Source: Pagrus major (Eukaryota > Chordata > Actinopteri > Spariformes > Sparidae). Taken from it: 64,000 nt of DNA. The DNA lies in the NCBI RefSeq assembly GCF_040436345.1, contig NC_133235.1, positions 15,170,160 to 15,234,159 on the forward strand, given 5' to 3'. Below the pieces are notes generated by a model. The model did not search any database. It was given only the letters and a program-made list of their open reading frames with translations, and had not been told where the DNA came from. Position numbers and translations under genes: made by a program. Below are positions 60,105 to 64,000 of the stretch, one piece after another (the stretch's first letter is position 1; the number at the start of each line of letters is the position of its first letter).

Positions 60105-61201
60105 CATGTTTTCATCAAGTTTTTAATAGTGTCAGCCAGCAAAAGTCAGGATGGATCTTACTCAAGTGACATCCATATGCAAAAACTTACAGTACAGCAT
60201 TCTGCTTGCCCCCTATCAGCCAACACACGAAGCAACACCATGCCCATACACAAAATAATGCCTTTAATTAAGTAGACTGCTGCTGCTGATGATGCTGATG
60301 ATGATGATGCTGATTACATACTGCAATATGCCGTCTGTAGCTGTACAATTTAGTGAAGATAGATCCAGATTGTGATTAACGTGCACATTTCTATGAGCAG
60401 CGTTGCATTTACATGCAGTTACATGTGATGTTGAAACTGGGGTCGAGTGTTAAAGCATGCATTCTTAACAGACTCTGCCTGCCACATGTTTTCTACAAAA
60501 AAATCTATTAACATCATATTAAATCACTCCCTTCTGTGATAAATACCCAAGTGCTGAATCTCGACCAACATACTATCAGTACTGGTACATTCAAATACAA
60601 AGCAGACATGTGCGTGATGAGCATGCCTATTTGTACGTCTACAGGACAGTGCAAAACACAAAATTCATTCCTGAGACTAGTCAGTAATTAGTCCCTTCAT
60701 AACCTTAATGATTTTTCATCACTTTTAAGTGTCACATTTTGCTCTCCTCTCCATTCATTGAACATTATTCTCTTACAACAGGAAAATGTGTGATATATCT
60801 ACAGCAAGATGTATTGTGATTCATCAATATCAGCAACACATGACACGTGGACATACAGACCGGTATGTGCTCGTTTGGTCAAGAAAACAAAAAAAAAAGA
60901 AGTATGGCATTCAGTGGAATTTTTTTTAGCTGCACATAATTTAAATGCTTGGTTCTGAAAACAACCTGACACATGGATACTACAGTGCTAATAGAAATTT
61001 AAGAGCTCTTTATACAGATTTGTACAACATGACAAACCCTTTTCCAGACATGTTAGTTCCCTCCGTCGGCTGTCGGAGGCCGACGCGTCGCGGTAAAGAT
61101 GAGGTCCTTTGCTTGAATGCTTTTGAAATAAAAGTCAAGTGCAAAATAAAAAGGCTTTTCGTTTATTAAATGTTTTCCGCCGTTTTCTGCAGAGTGCTTG
61201 G
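60105..61201 (-). other. usp33: usp33 3' UTR
   Basis: About 1.1 kb without coding potential after the stop. A near AATAAA lies just after the stop (61162-61167 region) and an ATTAAA at 60127-60122; the distal one would place the end near 60,105. A ctgctgctgatgatgctgat patch lies near 60,281-60,312. Confidence 0.5.
60122..60127 (-). promoter_or_regulatory. usp33 candidate distal poly(A) signal ATTAAA
   Basis: tttaat on the + strand, about 1.08 kb after the stop codon; assignment by position. Confidence 0.4.
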
Positions 61202-61359
61202 TTAAACGGAGCGCGTCTCCACCTCGATCTTCTCCTCCGACTGTGACGATTCTGCTTCCTGGTGGCTGACGTTCGGCCGAACCGTCACGAGTGGACCGCC
61301 GCCGTAGATGGAGTGGAGGAAGTTCCACGTCTCTTCAGAGATCTGCCCCGAGTCGGCGC
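61202..61359 (-). CDS. usp33: usp33 terminal coding exon
   Basis: 158 nt including TAA (61204-61202), acceptor ctgcag. Encodes [20 protein letters not shown] and the tail ending [11 protein letters not shown]. Confidence 0.95.
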
Positions 61360-62659
61360 CTGCAGGGTGCGAACACAGTTAATCGTCCACAGACGCTCCT
61401 CAAGGCATAAAAAAATTATTATTATTTATTCGGTTTACATTTCTTCTTTTTTATGCTTTTAACAAAGATTTAAAACATCTTTCTACAGCGTAACAGTAGA
61501 GAAATAACACAACACTACAATAATAACAATAATAACAATAATAATACCTTGTTTGAGTGTTAAATGGCCGTTCTTGTTTACTGTAATCTTGGAATTATCA
61601 ATGGGTCCCGGCGGATCTTACAGAGGAAAGAGAAAGACAATTAGTCATCATAATTACATTCAAAAGTAACACGCAGGCTTATTTCTCAGCCCTAAATGTT
61701 TCAAACAGCACTGATGTCAAAAAGTCAAATGTTTCTGTCACACCGTGAAAAGCAATTTCTGCTCCCCACTCGCTTCAGAGAGAAAACAAATATTGGAGGA
61801 GCAGAAGTCGGAGGAAAAAAAGACGTTCGTTGCAGTGCCAGATGTAAGCCGTTATAAATAGATATGACAATACAAAGCAAGAAAAAAAAAACGAGAGCGA
61901 GTGCAAGCAACTGAAATGTATTTTGACACTTCATTTTGCTGTAGCAGAAGGGAAACTTGACTCGGGGGACTGAAGCAAACTCTTTGAAGATAAATCAAAA
62001 GACGAAATGGGACTTCACAGTTTCTTTTGAACATGAGCGGCTTCTGGTGACGACAGAAGTTGGATGTCCCACATAAAAATATTTATTTGCCATCTTCTCC
62101 GATCCATGTAAATGTATGGATTCGACGTATGTCGTTTGTTGTGAGAGAACGTCAAACATGACCGAAGCAGCTTTTCCCCGATACGTCACCGGCAGATATC
62201 AGACGGGAGGAAACGTTTAGCCTTTTAATCAGACATTTAAACAGGACTCAGAGGAAAGGCGAGACTTCTGTCCAATTACCATTGTCTTTTCCTTTGACAA
62301 AGCCCTCCCACTCACGAAACCACTGCATGCTGATGCAGTATATGACCACTGGAGACTCCTCCTCCTGGAACGCCTTGTTCAGCTACGGAGCAGAGGGAGG
62401 GAGAGGGGGGAGAGAGGAAATGGGGGAGGAGTGAGCGGTAGAGACAAGAGGGAGGAGAAACACAGGGAGGGGGGGAGGCAAAAAAAAAAAAATTTAAGTG
62501 AGGATGAAAGGATTGAGAGGAGAGGAGATGGAAAACCTAATCAATTCTCTCTGGTAGTTATTCCAATTAGAAGACAGTCTGAACAGAACACTGCACCAAT
62601 TTCATCTTTCTTGGAAATGACACAATCCCTGCTCCTCTTGTTATCTTACTGAAGCTCTT

Positions 62660-62711
<52 letters not shown>

Positions 62712-63380
62712 AGACACAGACACAGACACAGACACATCTTCTGAGAAGCCATTGTGCGAGTGGGCAGACTGAGCCGGCAATAACAGCTGCATCTGTCCCA
62801 ATGCATTAATGATAAGGCTTTCATCAGGCTCACACCTCTCATCTCCTGCTGGGGTGAAGAGCACCAACACATGCAGCCTATCAACTGGTTCAACAGACAG
62901 GAGAATAGGCCTATACACACCCATGTGAACTGGGCTGCACAGAGACACACTCACACACTATCCATTATCACTCACACCATCTTTTTTTTCTTACTGTGGC
63001 TACAGCTCGCGTCTTCCATATGGTTCGAAGCCTTACCCTGACAAACATGTCCAGCTCCGACTTGCGCCGCTTCTCCAGTTTTTCTATCTCAATCTGGCAC
63101 GTGTGGCAAACGTACAGGTGGTTGACAGCTGGTCCCCCTCCGTACCTGCAGGGAGCGGTCCACATTAACTCACACAGATGAAATCAACGCCACAAAGGGA
63201 GCTGTAGTGCAACTGTGAGCACACTGAGTAATGGGAGACGTGACAATGTTTACAGCCTCCAGCCCGTCGCACACAGTCGGCGTGTGCACTGTATGTACCT
63301 GCTGTAGAGGTGATCCCACACGTTCTGTGGCAGCATTACCACCAGGTCGTCGATGAACGTTGCTTTGTTGGGGGGTACAC
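61202..63380 (-). CDS. usp33: Ubiquitin carboxyl-terminal hydrolase 33, C-terminal exons (63380-63299, 63145-63037, 62382-62280, 61616-61548, 61359-61202)
   Basis: USP33 removes ubiquitin from cytoplasmic and membrane-linked targets; its C-terminus carries two DUSP domains. Five exons on the - strand join in frame to 172 residues plus [87 protein letters not shown], ending KIEVETRSV. The C-terminus fits USP33 (human ends KIEVETRSL) better than its paralogue USP20 (KIEAETRAV), and the position next to zzz3 agrees. The catalytic domain lies outside the window. Cleavage of usp33 transcripts occurs close to the zzz3 promoter. Confidence 0.94.
61548..61616 (-). CDS. usp33: usp33 exon with PPGPIDN
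   Basis: 69 nt, phase 1 in and out; acceptor gtaag, donor gtatta. Encodes (D)[19 protein letters not shown] then LKQ. Confidence 0.94.
61617..62279 (-). other. usp33 intron (663 bp)
   Basis: Nothing recognised beyond AT-rich sequence. Confidence 0.5.
62280..62382 (-). CDS. usp33: usp33 exon with WFREWEGFV
   Basis: 103 nt; acceptor ccgtag, donor gtaatt. Encodes [20 protein letters not shown] then [14 protein letters not shown], the core of the last DUSP domain. Confidence 0.94.
62383..63036 (-). other. usp33 intron (654 bp)
   Basis: Contains a purine-rich stretch (62390-62480) and the CA/CAGACA microsatellite at 62664-62736. Confidence 0.6.
62664..62736 (+). repeat. (CA)n then (CAGACA)n microsatellite
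   Basis: About 40 bp of CA followed by five units of acagac, a typical decayed edge of a dinucleotide repeat. Confidence 0.95.
63037..63145 (-). CDS. usp33: usp33 exon with YGGGP and CHTC
   Basis: 109 nt; acceptor ctgcag, donor gtaagg. Encodes (R)[17 protein letters not shown], then the basic helix [16 protein letters not shown]. Confidence 0.94.
63299..63380 (-). CDS. usp33: usp33 exon (DUSP region)
   Basis: 82 nt, phase 1 in, phase 2 out; acceptor catcag, donor gtacat. Encodes (G)[18 protein letters not shown] and ends HLYS(R). Confidence 0.92.
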
Positions 63381-64000
63381 CTGATGGGACACATTGAAAC
63401 ATCCGTCAGACATTAACAGTGTGACATTGTGACTGCTGGTATGTTAAAATATGCACAAACACATTAAAGTCAGTGCTCAAACCTTAATATTTGAGCCCAC
63501 CCGATATATCGGGCAGTACAGCACAGACTTCTTATTTTATTTTACAAAACATAATGCAGAAAAGACCCTTGGGGTAATTTATAATTATTAAATTCCCAGT
63601 GAAGTTCGATCAGTCATTTTGGACATTAAAGGTGCACTATGTAGTTTTGGGGAAGAAAATCAGAAGAGAAAGATTTTGATTGACCAATTTTTTTTAATAC
63701 CTAAACAAACTAAATAAACAAACTGACTTTAAAGGACAACACAATTTCATACTGTTTCACTTTGTTTATATGTGGCGGACCCTGCCACCTTTCTAGCTTC
63801 AAACAGTGTTCTGGGGACCTTATTTTCCTCTGAGAACAGCTTGTTTATTTAGTTATGGAAAAAATATATATATTTCTGAGTTATTACCTCAATGATATTG
63901 TAAGTATTAGAATTCTGAGTTTGAATTTATTCTCCAAAAGTACACAGTGCCCCTTTAAAGGTTTCCTGCCTCAATTATGTACGTACGTTTGTCGCAAGTG
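63381..64000 (-). other. usp33 intron, window-truncated
   Basis: No exon seen; largely the second TTAA MITE copy (63630-63954). Confidence 0.6.
63630..63954 (+). mobile_element. TTAA-flanked MITE, copy 2 (325 bp)
   Basis: Same orientation and sequence as 35404-35750, with landmarks cagaagagaaaga, aaaggacaacacaatttca, tggcggaccctgccaccttt and cttcaaacagtgttct. Flanked by TTAA at 63626-63629 and 63955-63958. Differences are small indels, e.g. in the a/t runs. Confidence 0.85.

Overview
The window is vertebrate nuclear DNA, most likely from a teleost and probably a percomorph. The evidence is short exons with GT-AG introns, many long (TG)n/(CA)n microsatellites, dispersed repeats typical of percomorph genomes, and three protein-coding genes whose order and orientation match human 1p31.1: AK5 (+), ZZZ3 (-), USP33 (-). 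Gene identities rest on reading the exon translations against remembered family sequences; no search was run.

Layout. Bases 1-37,430 hold the 3' half of an adenylate kinase 5 gene (ak5 or a teleost ak5-like paralogue) on the + strand: eight coding exons encoding the last 267 residues, i.e. the end of the first kinase domain, an acidic linker and the whole second kinase domain. The introns are large (up to 9.6 kb) and repeat-rich. They carry a hAT transposon remnant with an intact 8-bp target duplication, a 347-bp TTAA-flanked MITE nested in an older repeat, two strong hairpins, and complementary TG/CA tracts around the exons that build the P-loop. About 37,431-39,265 is the gap between convergent genes.

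Bases 39,265 to about 59,880 hold a complete zzz3 gene on the - strand: one 5' leader exon, eleven coding exons and a 1.5 kb 3' UTR. It encodes about 1,094 residues, longer than human ZZZ3 (903), largely because the first coding exon contains about 41-45 copies of a KQ(D/E)(A/S/T) tetrapeptide coded by a 12-bp minisatellite. The coiled coil, SANT/Myb domain and ZZ zinc finger are intact. One intron appears to be GC-AG.

Bases 60,100-64,000 hold the 3' end of usp33 on the - strand: the last five coding exons (172 residues of the C-terminal DUSP region) and a 1.1 kb 3' UTR. Its poly(A) region lies only about 250 bp upstream of the zzz3 leader exon, so the two genes are closely spaced in tandem.

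The three genes do not form a pathway: ak5 encodes a nucleotide kinase, zzz3 a subunit of the ATAC histone acetyltransferase complex, and usp33 a deubiquitinase. They are linked by old conserved synteny. The main points of interest are the degraded AMP-site residues of the second ak5 kinase domain, the repeat architecture around its exons, the zzz3 repeat expansion, the GC-AG intron and the zzz3 leader. No tRNA, rRNA, CRISPR array or viral gene was seen.
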